Positions 25,141 to 33,345 of a stretch of 64,000 nt of DNA are shown here, in pieces. A program made the position numbers and the translations under genes. The stretch covers positions 33,475-97,474 of the forward strand of contig JAGIAI010000016.1 in the NCBI GenBank assembly GCA_017744935.1, in the 5' to 3' direction. This stretch comes from Variovorax sp. (GTDB taxonomy: Bacteria > Pseudomonadota > Gammaproteobacteria > Burkholderiales > Burkholderiaceae_C). Each line of letters starts with the position of its first letter. The first letter of the stretch is position 1. The notes below the pieces were generated by a model. The model ran no database searches. It saw only the letters and a list, made by a program, of their open reading frames with translations, and was not told the DNA's origin.

Positions 25141-25153
25141 AGGACCTTTCCCT

Positions 25154-25621
25154 ATGAAGCGATTCCATGTGCACTTGAAGGTGCAAGACCTCGCGGCGAG
25201 CATCGCCTTCTATTCCAAGCTCTTTGCTGCCGAGCCAGCGCGCGTCGAATCCGACTATGCCAAGTGGATGCTGACCGACCCGCCGGTGAACTTCGCCGTC
25301 TCCACGGGTGGCGAGCCCGGCATCGACCATCTCGGCCTGCAGGCACAGACACCGGAAGAGCTGACCGAACTCAAGGGCCGTGCCGTCGCAGCCGACGCTG
25401 CGTTGCTGGACGAAGGAACCACGACCTGCTGCTATGCGCGCAGCGAGAAGCACTGGGTCACCGACCCTCAAGGCATCGCCTGGGAGCAGTTTCAAACCTT
25501 GGACAACATCCCGACCTTCCGGGAATCGCAACCTGTCGGCCAAGCCGTTTGCTGCACGCCTCGCGCCCCGAGCGGGCGGCCCATGAGCATCGCCGTCAAA
25601 GCCCAGGACGGTTGCTGCTGA
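25154..25621 (+). CDS. arsI: ArsI-type VOC-fold C-As lyase
   Basis: 155 residues of the VOC/glyoxalase fold: FHVHLKVQDLAASIAFYSKL at the start, IDHLGLQ metal His, and TTTCCYARSEKHWVTDPQG. The adjacent Cys pair in TCCYA is the trivalent-arsenical site of ArsI, which breaks the carbon-arsenic bond of methylarsenite; the CadI group shares this motif, so substrate is an inference. Further Cys residues occur at VCCTP and the end GCC. Fourteen bases after arsR, in the same operon. Confidence 0.88.
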   Translation: MKRFHVHLKVQDLAASIAFYSKLFAAEPARVESDYAKWMLTDPPVNFAVSTGGEPGIDHLGLQAQTPEELTELKGRAVAADAALLDEGTTTCCYARSEKHWVTDPQGIAWEQFQTLDNIPTFRESQPVGQAVCCTPRAPSGRPMSIAVKAQDGCC

Positions 25622-25629
25622 GACTTGCG

Positions 25630-26136
25630 ATGGCTGACTCAAAACCTTTCAACGTCCTTTTCCTGTGTACGCACAACTCGGCGCGCAGCATCCTGGCCGA
25701 AGCGATGTTGAATCATCTTGGTCAAGGGCGATTCAAGGCGTACTCCGCAGGCAGTAGCCCGCGCGATTACCAGCAACCCAACCCGAAGGCCCTTGAAGTG
25801 CTGCGCAACGCGGGTGTCTCCACCGAGGGGCTTCGCAGCAAGACCTGGGATGAGTTCGGCAAGCCCGACGCGCCGCACATGGACCTGGTCATCACCGTTT
25901 GCGACAACGCCGCCGGCGAGGCCTGCCCGTTCTGGCCTGGTCATCCCGCAACTGCGCATTGGGGCTATCCGGACCCATCGGAAATCCAAGGGTCCGAGGA
26001 ACAGAAGCTGGATGCGTTCAGGCAGACGCTGCATGCCATTCGGCGCAGGCTGGAGCCACTGGTCGATCTGCCGCTTGAGGGCATCGACAAGCTCTGGTTG
26101 CAGACGCAGGCGCGCGAGCTGGCCGCCGAGTCATGA
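25630..26136 (+). CDS. arsC: arsenate reductase, low-molecular-weight phosphatase type
   Basis: 168 residues. The P-loop FLCTHNSARS gives the catalytic Cys and anion pocket (C-x5-R), and the acid loop is WGYPDPSE. Thioredoxin-coupled LMW-PTP reductases have two further Cys: VCDNAAGEACPFWPG supplies both. The enzyme converts arsenate to arsenite in the cytoplasm. It starts eight bases after arsI and overlaps the aquaporin gene by four bases. Confidence 0.94.
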   Translation: MADSKPFNVLFLCTHNSARSILAEAMLNHLGQGRFKAYSAGSSPRDYQQPNPKALEVLRNAGVSTEGLRSKTWDEFGKPDAPHMDLVITVCDNAAGEACPFWPGHPATAHWGYPDPSEIQGSEEQKLDAFRQTLHAIRRRLEPLVDLPLEGIDKLWLQTQARELAAES

Positions 26137-26771
26137 CGCTTTGGCGCAAGGCGCTGGCCGAACTGTTGGGTACGGCCGGCCTGCTGTGTGCAGTGGTCGG
26201 CTCCGGCATCATGGCCGAGCGCCTTGCCGGCGGCAACGTCGCCATGGCCTTGCTGGCGAACACGCTGGCAACAGTCTTCGCGCTGTATGTCCTCATCGAG
26301 GTCTTCGCTCCATTGAGCGGCGCGCACTTCAATCCCGCCGTCAGCGCTGTCATGACGCTGCGCCGCAAGCTGCCAGCGAACGAGCTGGCACCTTACATCG
26401 CTGCGCAGTTGGCGGGGGCCATGTTGGGTGCGTGGCTGGCCAACGCCATGTTCGACCTGAGCATCTTTCAGTGGAGCAGCAAGCTTCGCGCTGGACAGGG
26501 CCAATGGCTTGCCGAGCTTGTGGCGACGGCAGGTCTGGTGCTGGTCATCCTGCGCTCGCCAGCTGGAAAGACGTCAGCGCTCGTGGCCTGCTACATCGGG
26601 GCCGCGTACTGGTTCACAGCAAGCACATCGTTCGCCAACCCCGCAGCAGTGTTCGGCCGCATGTTCAGCGATACCTTTGCCGGCATCTCGCCGTCGAGCG
26701 CATTTGGATTCACGGCTGCCGAACTACTGGGCGCTGGTCTTGGCGCAGCTGTTCACAGGTTCATTCGCTAA
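26133..26771 (+). CDS. MIP-family channel, AqpS-like arsenite/methylarsenite facilitator
   Basis: 212 residues, six helices and two half-helices carrying both NPA boxes: SGAHFNPAVSAVMTLR and STSFANPAAVFGRMFSD. The Arg after the second box (VFGR) belongs to the selectivity filter. Position at the end of the ars operon, with no arsB or acr3, points to the AqpS route in which arsenite made by ArsC leaves down its gradient. It overlaps arsC (ATGA). Confidence 0.9.
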   Translation: MTLWRKALAELLGTAGLLCAVVGSGIMAERLAGGNVAMALLANTLATVFALYVLIEVFAPLSGAHFNPAVSAVMTLRRKLPANELAPYIAAQLAGAMLGAWLANAMFDLSIFQWSSKLRAGQGQWLAELVATAGLVLVILRSPAGKTSALVACYIGAAYWFTASTSFANPAAVFGRMFSDTFAGISPSSAFGFTAAELLGAGLGAAVHRFIR

Positions 26772-27163
26772 AAGCGGTCCACCTCGAACTTTCTTTCCGG
26801 AGTACGAGGCGGGCAGTGACGTCACGCTCCGTTGCTTGTGATTCCACCGGGCGCTGCGCCGGCAAAGCGCCGTTCGATCCGGAAGTTGACGCCCTCGACA
26901 AGGTTGACCAAGCAGGTGCACGAGTTGCAAGGCTCCCTGGCGGAGCGTGATGATTGGAATTAAGTGCGCCCGATGCTGCGCCAATTCACTGAAAAGTAGC
27001 TCGATCCAAGGGCTGTCGCCCTAGGGCGCCACTGAAAACTTCGGTGGGTTCCTACGCTGACTGACTGAGACTGAGACCGCAGGGACACATTGAAATCAGC
27101 TGGATGAATCCGCGGACAACGACAGTCATATACTGCCCTTATTGGCCAAGCGATTAATTCTTC
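26772..27163. other. intergenic region with an orphan reading-frame fragment
   Basis: 392 bases between the ars operon and the TetR gene. A plus frame at 26820-26963 (47 codons, no start) ends RLTKQVHELQGSLAERDDWN and a stop; it could be a gene tail. TATACT at 27129-27134 may be the -10 of the TetR gene, though no good -35 lies 17 bases before it. Confidence 0.3.
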
Positions 27164-27847
27164 ATGAGTGAGACCACGGGCACGCCCCACCGCACCAAGC
27201 GGATCAAACAAAGAAAGCCTGGCCGGCCGGAGGGAACCAGCGCTGTCCGCGAGGAGATCATGGATGCCGCCGAGGCGCAGTTCGCTGAGCTGGGCTACGC
27301 CGGCACCACGCTGCGCGAGATCGCCGCTGCCACCAACGTGACGCAGGCGCTGATCAGCTACTACTTCGGCTCCAAGTACGGACTGTTCGAAGAGACCTTC
27401 CTGCGACGCGGACAGGTCATCTCCAAGCAGCGGGTCGACCTGCTCGAAGCGCTGCTCGAAAGAGGCAAGCCCACGGCGCGCGAGATCGTGCATGCCTTCC
27501 TCTCGCCGACCCTCGCCCTGCGCTCCACCCCCCAGGGGCGCTCCTTCCTGCGCCTGCAGGCCCGGCTGCACACCGAGCCGCCGGAGATCTCGTACAAACT
27601 GCGCACACATGCCTACGGCTCGTCGACGCAACGCTACGTGGAGGCCCTGCGCCTGGCCCTGCCGAAGCTGGGCGAACTGGATGCCTACTGGCGCATGACG
27701 CTGATGGTCGGCACGTATCTCTACGCCTTCTCGGACACTCACCGCATGGAAGAGATGACGCCCAAGGGCCTGTACGACCCCGAGGACACCGAAGCGCTCA
27801 TCGAACAGGTGACGCGCTTCGTTGTGGGCGGCTTCCAGGCGCCCTGA
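27164..27847 (+). CDS. TetR family regulator of the nic locus
   Basis: 227 residues. The N-terminal helix-turn-helix (about 28-75) is clear: VREEIMDAAEAQFAELGYAG, TTLREIAAATNVTQALISYYF, then FGSKYGLFEETF. The effector domain (100-227) has no known ligand signature. It is convergent with the last gene of the nic/liv block, 27 bases from it, and no other regulator is near, so it probably controls that block. In Pseudomonas putida NicS is a TetR and NicR a MarR; this gene is neither clearly by sequence. Sites rich in TTAAAC/GTTCAA occur before the two candidate promoters. Confidence 0.9.
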   Translation: MSETTGTPHRTKRIKQRKPGRPEGTSAVREEIMDAAEAQFAELGYAGTTLREIAAATNVTQALISYYFGSKYGLFEETFLRRGQVISKQRVDLLEALLERGKPTAREIVHAFLSPTLALRSTPQGRSFLRLQARLHTEPPEISYKLRTHAYGSSTQRYVEALRLALPKLGELDAYWRMTLMVGTYLYAFSDTHRMEEMTPKGLYDPEDTEALIEQVTRFVVGGFQAP

Positions 27848-27874
27848 AGGCGCCTTCGCCGTCCGGTTCCGCTG

Positions 27875-28495
27875 CTAGGACGGCAACTGCTGGTACAGAG
27901 CCCGCAGGCTCAGTACGTCAGCGTACTTCTGCCGCATGTCGAACAGGCTCGCCTCGTGCGGGCCGATCGCCCGGTCGCCCGCGCAGTCCTCCACCACGAC
28001 TGGCCTGAAGCCCCAGCACATGGCATCGACCACGCTGGCGCGCACGCAGCCACTGGTGACGCAACCGGCCACCAGCAGCGTGCGCACGCCGCGCTGCGTG
28101 AACCAGGGCGCGAGGTCAGTACCGAAGAAGGCCGAGGGCACGTTCTTGCGCACCACGCGCTCGCCCGGCGCGGGCGCCAGCACATCCACAATGGCACTGG
28201 CCGGCGAATGCTCCTTCAGGCCCAGCATGCCGGGCACCTTGGTGCTGAAGATATTGGCGTCACTATCGTCGTCGGCATAGACGATGCGACTATGCGCCAC
28301 CGGCCAGCCGCGCTCGCGCGCGGTGGCGAGCAGTCCCACGGTGCGGTCGATCGCGGCAGGGATGTTGCCGCCGCCAAAAATGCCGGGGTCGGCGAAGCCG
28401 TTCACGAAATCCACGATCAGGAGGCCGATGGGCGGCAGCACGCCCAGGCCTGCACCGAAGCCCTGGCGCCGATAGACCTGCGACTCGTCACGCAT
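27875..28495 (-). CDS. nicF: maleamate amidohydrolase (isochorismatase family)
   Basis: 206 residues of the cysteine hydrolase family. The Asp-Lys-Cys triad is visible: LLIVDFVNGF (Asp), VVRKNVPSAFFGTDL (Lys) and LVAGCVTSGCVRASVVDAM (Cys before the conserved T-S-x-C-V). This pattern fits N-carbamoylsarcosine amidase and NicF. NicF converts maleamate to maleate and ammonia. Assignment to NicF rests on the genes beside it. Its start overlaps the nicX stop by eight bases; it is the last gene of the ten-gene block. Confidence 0.88.
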   Translation of the reverse strand: MRDESQVYRRQGFGAGLGVLPPIGLLIVDFVNGFADPGIFGGGNIPAAIDRTVGLLATARERGWPVAHSRIVYADDDSDANIFSTKVPGMLGLKEHSPASAIVDVLAPAPGERVVRKNVPSAFFGTDLAPWFTQRGVRTLLVAGCVTSGCVRASVVDAMCWGFRPVVVEDCAGDRAIGPHEASLFDMRQKYADVLSLRALYQQLPS

Positions 28496-29570
28496 GGGCC
28501 GACTCCTTGTGCACCTCGGCCTTCGCCGGCTTCATCAGCGACTCCACCACCTTGCCATCGTTCACGACCTGCAGGCCGTCCACGAAGACATTGCAATGCC
28601 GCATCGGGATGTCGATGTGGCAGGCGGTGGTGCGGCTGCCACCGGCTTCGTTGTTGGGGCCGAGCGAGAACAGGAAGTTGCCGCTGACGGCACGCGCATC
28701 CATGCCCAGCGTGGCCTCGCGGTCGTACAGGCCGAGCGTGGACCAGAAGGCGCGCTTCTGCAGTCCCCAGCCTACATGCGAGATGGCATAGGCCTCGCGG
28801 TCGTCGAAGGACTCGATGTATTCGCGCAGCAGTTCGGCCTCGGCGTCGCCCTCGATGGCGGTGACGAAGCCCTTCTCCACCGTGAGCGTGATGGGCTCGC
28901 CGACGTAGTTCTTCATGGGCAGCAGCACGTCGCCCTTGGCCAGCACGATGCGGCCCTGCGCGCCGCCCTCGTTGGGCCAGGTGAAGGCAAAGCCGCTGGG
29001 CCAGTGGTCCCAGCGGCCTGGCTGGTCGACGAAGCCGTACTCGGCCGTGATCGGGTACTCGCCCAGCGGCAGGCGCAGGTCGGTGCCGACGGCCGAGGTC
29101 ACGTGCATCTCGCGCTTGCCCTTGAGCAGCGCGACGCCAGCCTGCACACGGTGGTAGTCCTCCATCGTGGGCACGAGGCGCGCCAGCACCTCGGGCGGTT
29201 CGACCGCCAGCAGGATCTTGGTGCCTGAGGCCAGGATCTCGTGCTGCTCCGGCGAAAACAGCAGCGTCATCAAGTCCAGCACCAGATCACTGGCCTTGAG
29301 CGCAGCGATCGCGGCGCGATTGCCAGTCAGCGGCGTGGTGCCGAGGTAGGCGAGCGTGTCGCGGCTGAGCGCCTTCTCGCCGTTGACCGGCGGAAGATCC
29401 AGCCGGCTCACGCAAGCGCCCATCATGGTGGCGGCGGTGATCGCGCAACGCAGCGTCTGCGGATGCGTGTGGTCGCTCGTCAGCACGGTGACGGCGTCGC
29501 CGGCCTTGAGCTTGGAAAGGGTGAGCACCTGGGTCCAGGCGCGGATCAGATCGGTGTCGCAGATGGCCAT
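28488..29570 (-). CDS. nicX: 2,5-dihydroxypyridine 5,6-dioxygenase
   Basis: 360 residues, the length of NicX. Typical blocks are MAICDTDLIRAWTQVL, the metal-side motifs AYAISHVGWGLQKRAFWSTL and SRTTACHIDIPMRH, where the His and Asp residues would bind Fe(II). The enzyme opens the ring of 2,5-dihydroxypyridine between C5 and C6 to N-formylmaleamate. The substrate would come from NicC and the product go to NicD, both encoded alongside. Confidence 0.93.
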   Translation of the reverse strand: MAICDTDLIRAWTQVLTLSKLKAGDAVTVLTSDHTHPQTLRCAITAATMMGACVSRLDLPPVNGEKALSRDTLAYLGTTPLTGNRAAIAALKASDLVLDLMTLLFSPEQHEILASGTKILLAVEPPEVLARLVPTMEDYHRVQAGVALLKGKREMHVTSAVGTDLRLPLGEYPITAEYGFVDQPGRWDHWPSGFAFTWPNEGGAQGRIVLAKGDVLLPMKNYVGEPITLTVEKGFVTAIEGDAEAELLREYIESFDDREAYAISHVGWGLQKRAFWSTLGLYDREATLGMDARAVSGNFLFSLGPNNEAGGSRTTACHIDIPMRHCNVFVDGLQVVNDGKVVESLMKPAKAEVHKESAHA

Positions 29571-29598
29571 GGCCAGTCTCCTGTGTCGAAGGGGTTGA

Positions 29599-30429
29599 TC
29601 AGTCCAGGGCCGCGCCGAGGAAGTCGCCGAAGGCGCGATAGAAGCCTTCCTCGTTGTCCCAGGGAATCATGTGGCCGGCACCAGCCACGCGGTGCTCGCG
29701 CAGGCCGGGCACCAGGGTGCGGATCTCGGCCACGTCCTCCTCACGGATCACGTCGCCGCGCTCCGCGCTCATCAGCAACAGCGGCACGGCGATGCGCGGC
29801 AGGTCCGCGTGGATGTCGTCGGTCTGGAAGGCGTCAAAGCTGGTGACGATGGCGCGCTCGTCGCAGGTGTGCAGCCACTGGGCGCGCAGGCGCAGTTGTG
29901 CCTCGGTCCAGGTGGGGCAGAACTCACGCATCTGGTCGAGGCTGATGCCGTGGCGGGCCATGCGGATCGAGTCCACGTACCAGGGCAGCTTGGCCGGATA
30001 GGCACGTCGACCGGGGCCGGACACCGGCGGATCGACCGCGACCACGCGCGTGAGCCCGGTGGGTTGGCTGGAAGCGGCGCGGATGGAGATGCGCCCACCC
30101 ATCGAATGGCCGACGAAGGCGTATCGATCCAGGCCAAGCGCGGCGGTGAACGCGTTGAGGTCGGCCGCTTGCGCGTCGAGGCTGTAGTCCAACGTGTCCG
30201 AGGCTTCGCTCAGTCCACGGCCGCGCACATCGAGCACATAGGTGTCGAATTGGCGCCCGAAGCGCTCGGCGACGAAACCCCAGGTGACGGCCGGGCTCGT
30301 GATGCCGGGGACGATGACCACCGCATCGCGGCCGCTGCGCGCGCCCTCAATGCCGCCATAGCGAAGATAGTGCTGGCGGATGCCGTTCGCATGCACGTGG
30401 CCGCCATGGAGATAGGTGCTGCCGCTCAT
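29599..30429 (-). CDS. nicD: N-formylmaleamate deformylase (alpha/beta hydrolase)
   Basis: 276 residues from the ATG at 30429 (MSGSTYLHGGHVHANG), which overlaps the nicE stop. Alpha/beta-hydrolase landmarks: oxyanion loop VVIVPGITSPAVTW, nucleophile elbow FVGHSMGGRIS, acid MSAERGDVIREED and His in VAGAGHMIPWDNEE. NicD removes formate from N-formylmaleamate. An open frame extends upstream of the ATG but lies within nicE and is discounted. Confidence 0.92.
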   Translation of the reverse strand: MSGSTYLHGGHVHANGIRQHYLRYGGIEGARSGRDAVVIVPGITSPAVTWGFVAERFGRQFDTYVLDVRGRGLSEASDTLDYSLDAQAADLNAFTAALGLDRYAFVGHSMGGRISIRAASSQPTGLTRVVAVDPPVSGPGRRAYPAKLPWYVDSIRMARHGISLDQMREFCPTWTEAQLRLRAQWLHTCDERAIVTSFDAFQTDDIHADLPRIAVPLLLMSAERGDVIREEDVAEIRTLVPGLREHRVAGAGHMIPWDNEEGFYRAFGDFLGAALD

Positions 30430-31205
30430 TGGCGCACTCCCTTCTTCGAGTACGCACCGGAAAGCAGCGCGCCGGCCCCCGGCACGACTTGCTCCAGTCC
30501 GAGTGCACCCAGCATTGCGTAGGTCGTCGCCACGGCAGCGGTCACCACCGGCTTGCCGGTGGCAGCTTCCACCTGCGCGATGGCCGGCAACGACGGCATC
30601 TGCACGCAAGCCGACAGCACGATCGCATCCACGTCGTCGGTCTTCATGCCCGCGACGATGGCCGGCAGCTTGGCCGGGTCATGACGGCCCACCTCGAGGT
30701 TGTCGGGGATCTCCAGCGCGCGCCAGTCGGCCACCTCGAAACCCTCGTGCTCGATGTAGTCGATCACCAGCCGAGTCAGCGGCACCATGTACGGCGCCAC
30801 CAGCGCGATGCGCTTCACGCCCATCAGCTTGAGCGCATCGACCAGTGCGCCGGCGCTGGTCACGACCGGCGCTTCGCCTGCGTTGCCGGCAGTGGCGGCA
30901 CCAAGCCGAGATTGCGACTGGCGGTGGTAGCCGCGGCCCATGGCCATGATGGCCACCAGGCAGGCGTAGCCCAGCACGTCCACGCGTGCGTCGCTCAACT
31001 CGAGCGCGCAGCGGTCGGACTCAGCGTCCATGGCCGCCAGCTCCTCCTTGTTGACATGCTTCATGCGCATGCGCGCCGAGTGAAAGGTGAAGCGCTCGGG
31101 CCGCACCTGCTCGCGCAGGCGCAGCATGGCGGGGATCTCGGTCTCCATCGTGGTGTTGGAGCTGGGCACGATCTGCCCGATGCGGAATTGGGTCTTGCTT
31201 GTCAT
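30426..31205 (-). CDS. nicE: maleate cis-trans isomerase (Asp/Glu racemase family)
   Basis: 259 residues. The family start IGQIVPSSNTTMETEIPAML is followed by the first catalytic Cys (DVLGYACLVAIMAMG) and the second (AIVLSACVQMPSLPAI), spaced as in maleate isomerases. The enzyme turns maleate into fumarate, the end of the pathway and entry to the TCA cycle. It overlaps nicD by four bases and lies 15 bases after nicC. Confidence 0.94.
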   Translation of the reverse strand: MTSKTQFRIGQIVPSSNTTMETEIPAMLRLREQVRPERFTFHSARMRMKHVNKEELAAMDAESDRCALELSDARVDVLGYACLVAIMAMGRGYHRQSQSRLGAATAGNAGEAPVVTSAGALVDALKLMGVKRIALVAPYMVPLTRLVIDYIEHEGFEVADWRALEIPDNLEVGRHDPAKLPAIVAGMKTDDVDAIVLSACVQMPSLPAIAQVEAATGKPVVTAAVATTYAMLGALGLEQVVPGAGALLSGAYSKKGVRQ

Positions 31206-31220
31206 GTCAGTGCTCCCTGT

Positions 31221-32456
31221 TCAGGCGACGGCCGCCTCGGCGCTCTCGTCGAAGCGCTCGACGCAGGCAGTGGCGTCGTACGAATAGACCCACTCGGCCT
31301 TGATGCCGACCGCGTTCGGGTCCTTGGCCTGAGCCTTCTGGAATTCCTCGTCGCGCTTCTTCTGCTCGTCGGGCGTCGAGAGGTGATAGGTGCGGCCGCG
31401 CTCACGCGCCTCCAGCTGGACACGGGCAGTGCGCGGACGGCGCTCGACCTCGTAGGCTCGAAGGGCTCCATTCAGGTCACCACCGAAATGCGACAGCGCC
31501 GCGGCGAGCACGTAGGCGTCCTCGATGGCCATGGCCGCGCCCTGCGACAGGAAGGGCAGCATGGGATGCGCCGCGTCGCCCAGCAACGTCACGCGGCCTT
31601 GCGACCACTGCGCCATCGGGTCCCGATCGAACAGGCCCCACTTGAAGATCTGCTGCGCGTCGGTCTTCTCGAACAGGCGCACGATGTTCTCGTGCCAGCC
31701 CTCGTAGGCGGACAGCAGTTCCTCGCGGGTGCTGGGCTCGGTCCACGACTCGGTCACCCATTGCGCGCTCTCGTTGACCGCGACGATGTTCACCGCCGCG
31801 CCGCCTTTCACGTAATAGGTGACGATGTGCGCCTTCGGGCCCATCCAGAAGGAAGCATCCGGGCTCACGAATGGCAGTGGATGCTGCTCCACCGGCACCA
31901 GCGCGCGCCAGCACATGTGGCCGGTGTACTGCGAGGCCGTCTTGCCCCAGAGCGAATCGCGCACCGCCGAATGGATGCCGTCGGCGCCCACGATGAGGTC
32001 GGCCTCGAACCGCGTGCCATCACTGAAGTGCGCGACGGCCTTGCCGGCGTTCTGGGTCACGCCCGTGCACGACACATTGAAGCGCACGCGGTCGGCCGGG
32101 ATGCCTTCGCAGAGGATGGCGTGCAGGTCCGCACGGTGCACGTGCCAGAAGTCGGCACCGAAGAGGCGCGGGCACACCTCGCGCAGCGGTGTGTGGAACA
32201 GCTCGCGCGCATCGTCCCAATTGCGGCCCACCATGGCGTTCGGCAGGAAACCGATGCGCGCGAGCGCATCGCCAAGACCCAGCGCATGCAGCACCCTGGC
32301 CGCGTTGGGTGTCATCTGTACGCCCGCGCCGATCTCGCCGAAAGCGCCTGCGCGCTCGAACACATGGGCGTCGATGCCGCGCAGCCGCAGGGCCCGTGCC
32401 AGGGCCACGCCACCGATGCCGCCACCGACGATCCCCACTCGCATAGTCTTGTTCAT
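31221..32456 (-). CDS. nicC: 6-hydroxynicotinate 3-monooxygenase (FAD-dependent)
   Basis: 411 residues, group A flavin monooxygenase. The FAD-binding VGIVGGGIGGVALARALRLR, the middle DG motif (LIVGADGIHSAVRDS) and the second GD motif (RVTLLGDAAHPMLPFLSQGA) are in order. Length and context match NicC, which decarboxylates and hydroxylates 6-hydroxynicotinate to 2,5-dihydroxypyridine. It is the first nic gene of the block, 119 bases after livF, and that gap holds a TTAAAC-N4-GTTCAA site. Confidence 0.92.
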   Translation of the reverse strand: MNKTMRVGIVGGGIGGVALARALRLRGIDAHVFERAGAFGEIGAGVQMTPNAARVLHALGLGDALARIGFLPNAMVGRNWDDARELFHTPLREVCPRLFGADFWHVHRADLHAILCEGIPADRVRFNVSCTGVTQNAGKAVAHFSDGTRFEADLIVGADGIHSAVRDSLWGKTASQYTGHMCWRALVPVEQHPLPFVSPDASFWMGPKAHIVTYYVKGGAAVNIVAVNESAQWVTESWTEPSTREELLSAYEGWHENIVRLFEKTDAQQIFKWGLFDRDPMAQWSQGRVTLLGDAAHPMLPFLSQGAAMAIEDAYVLAAALSHFGGDLNGALRAYEVERRPRTARVQLEARERGRTYHLSTPDEQKKRDEEFQKAQAKDPNAVGIKAEWVYSYDATACVERFDESAEAAVA

Positions 32457-32507
32457 GTCTTAGCTACTCCTTGATCCGATGGGCCGGCGGGGTGCCGCGC
32501 CCTGTTG

Positions 32508-32523
32508 TTAAACGCTTGTTCAA
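32508..32523. promoter_or_regulatory. inverted repeat before nicC, candidate TetR site
   Basis: TTAAAC-GCTT-GTTCAA: the arms fit TTnAAC/GTTnAA symmetrically. It is 52 bases upstream of nicC, in an AT-rich pocket. The overlapping 13-mer TTGTTCAATTAAT (32516-32528) recurs on the other strand at 37298-37310 near the liv promoter. Confidence 0.45.
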
Positions 32524-32574
32524 TTAATCGATGAAGACAAAAAGAGGGTGCGCGAAGGCACCCTCTCTTCGAGG

Positions 32575-33345
32575 TCAGCCGCCCAGGTAGGCGCTGAGCA
32601 GTTCCGGGTCGCCGAGCAGGCCGGCCGCATCGCGCTCGGCCACTACGCGGCCGGTCTCGTAGACGTAGGCGCGGGTGGCCACCGACAGCGCGTTGTGCAC
32701 GTTCTGCTCCACCAGCATCACCGTCACGCCATGCGCGTTGATCTCGCGCACGAAGTCGAAGACCTCCTCCGCCATGCGTGGGCTGAGGCCCAGACTGGGC
32801 TCGTCCAGCAACAGCAGGCGCGGCTCGGACATGAGCGCGCGGCCGATGGCGAGCATTTGCTGTTCGCCGCCGCTGAGCGTGCCGGCGAGTTGCTTGTGCC
32901 GCTCTTTCAGGCGCGGAAAGCGCTCGTAGACAAGGCCCATGCGCCGCTCGATCTCCGCCTTGCCCTTGCACAGGTAGGCGCCCATCGAGAGGTTCTCGTC
33001 CACCGACATGGTCGGCCACACGTGCCGCTCCTCGGGCGACTGGGCGATGCCCTGCGCCACCACGCGGTCGGCGGCCAAACCACCGATGCTGCGACCCTGG
33101 AAGACGATCTCGCCGCGCGCGGGCTTGAGCAGACCCGAGATGGCGCGCAGCGTGGTGCTCTTGCCGGCGCCGTTGGCACCGATGAGCGCGACGACCTCGC
33201 CGGGCATCACCCGCAGGTTCACGCCGTGCAGGGCCGCGGTCTTGCCATAGCTCACATGCAGGTCGCGCAGTTCCAGCACGGGCTGTGCTGTCGTCGCGTC
33301 AGTCAGGCGGCGGCCTGCCACATCACTCTTCAGCACTGCGCTCAT
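32575..33345 (-). CDS. livF: branched-chain-type ABC transporter ATPase LivF
   Basis: 256 residues. Walker A is ALIGANGAGKSTTL, the Q-loop follows, the signature is TLSGGEQQMLAIGRAL, Walker B is LLLLDEPSLGL and the switch His is in VMLVEQNVHNAL, where His is replaced in context by the LivF-type VEQN pattern. It energises uptake together with LivG, from the cytoplasmic face. The ATG at 33345 overlaps the livG stop. An N-terminal extension (about 20 residues before PVLELRDLHVSYG) is slightly longer than usual. Confidence 0.93.
   Translation of the reverse strand: MSAVLKSDVAGRRLTDATTAQPVLELRDLHVSYGKTAALHGVNLRVMPGEVVALIGANGAGKSTTLRAISGLLKPARGEIVFQGRSIGGLAADRVVAQGIAQSPEERHVWPTMSVDENLSMGAYLCKGKAEIERRMGLVYERFPRLKERHKQLAGTLSGGEQQMLAIGRALMSEPRLLLLDEPSLGLSPRMAEEVFDFVREINAHGVTVMLVEQNVHNALSVATRAYVYETGRVVAERDAAGLLGDPELLSAYLGG

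Noticed and set aside
27838..27854. Hairpin GGCGCC-N5-GGCGCC between the TetR and nicF genes as a terminator
   Set aside because: No run of T follows on either strand and the stem is only six pairs; it overlaps the TetR stop codon. Not listed as a terminator.
30429..32474. 681-codon plus frame across nicE and nicC
   Set aside because: Antisense to two enzymes with complete catalytic motifs and overlapping operon spacing; composition is not protein-like.
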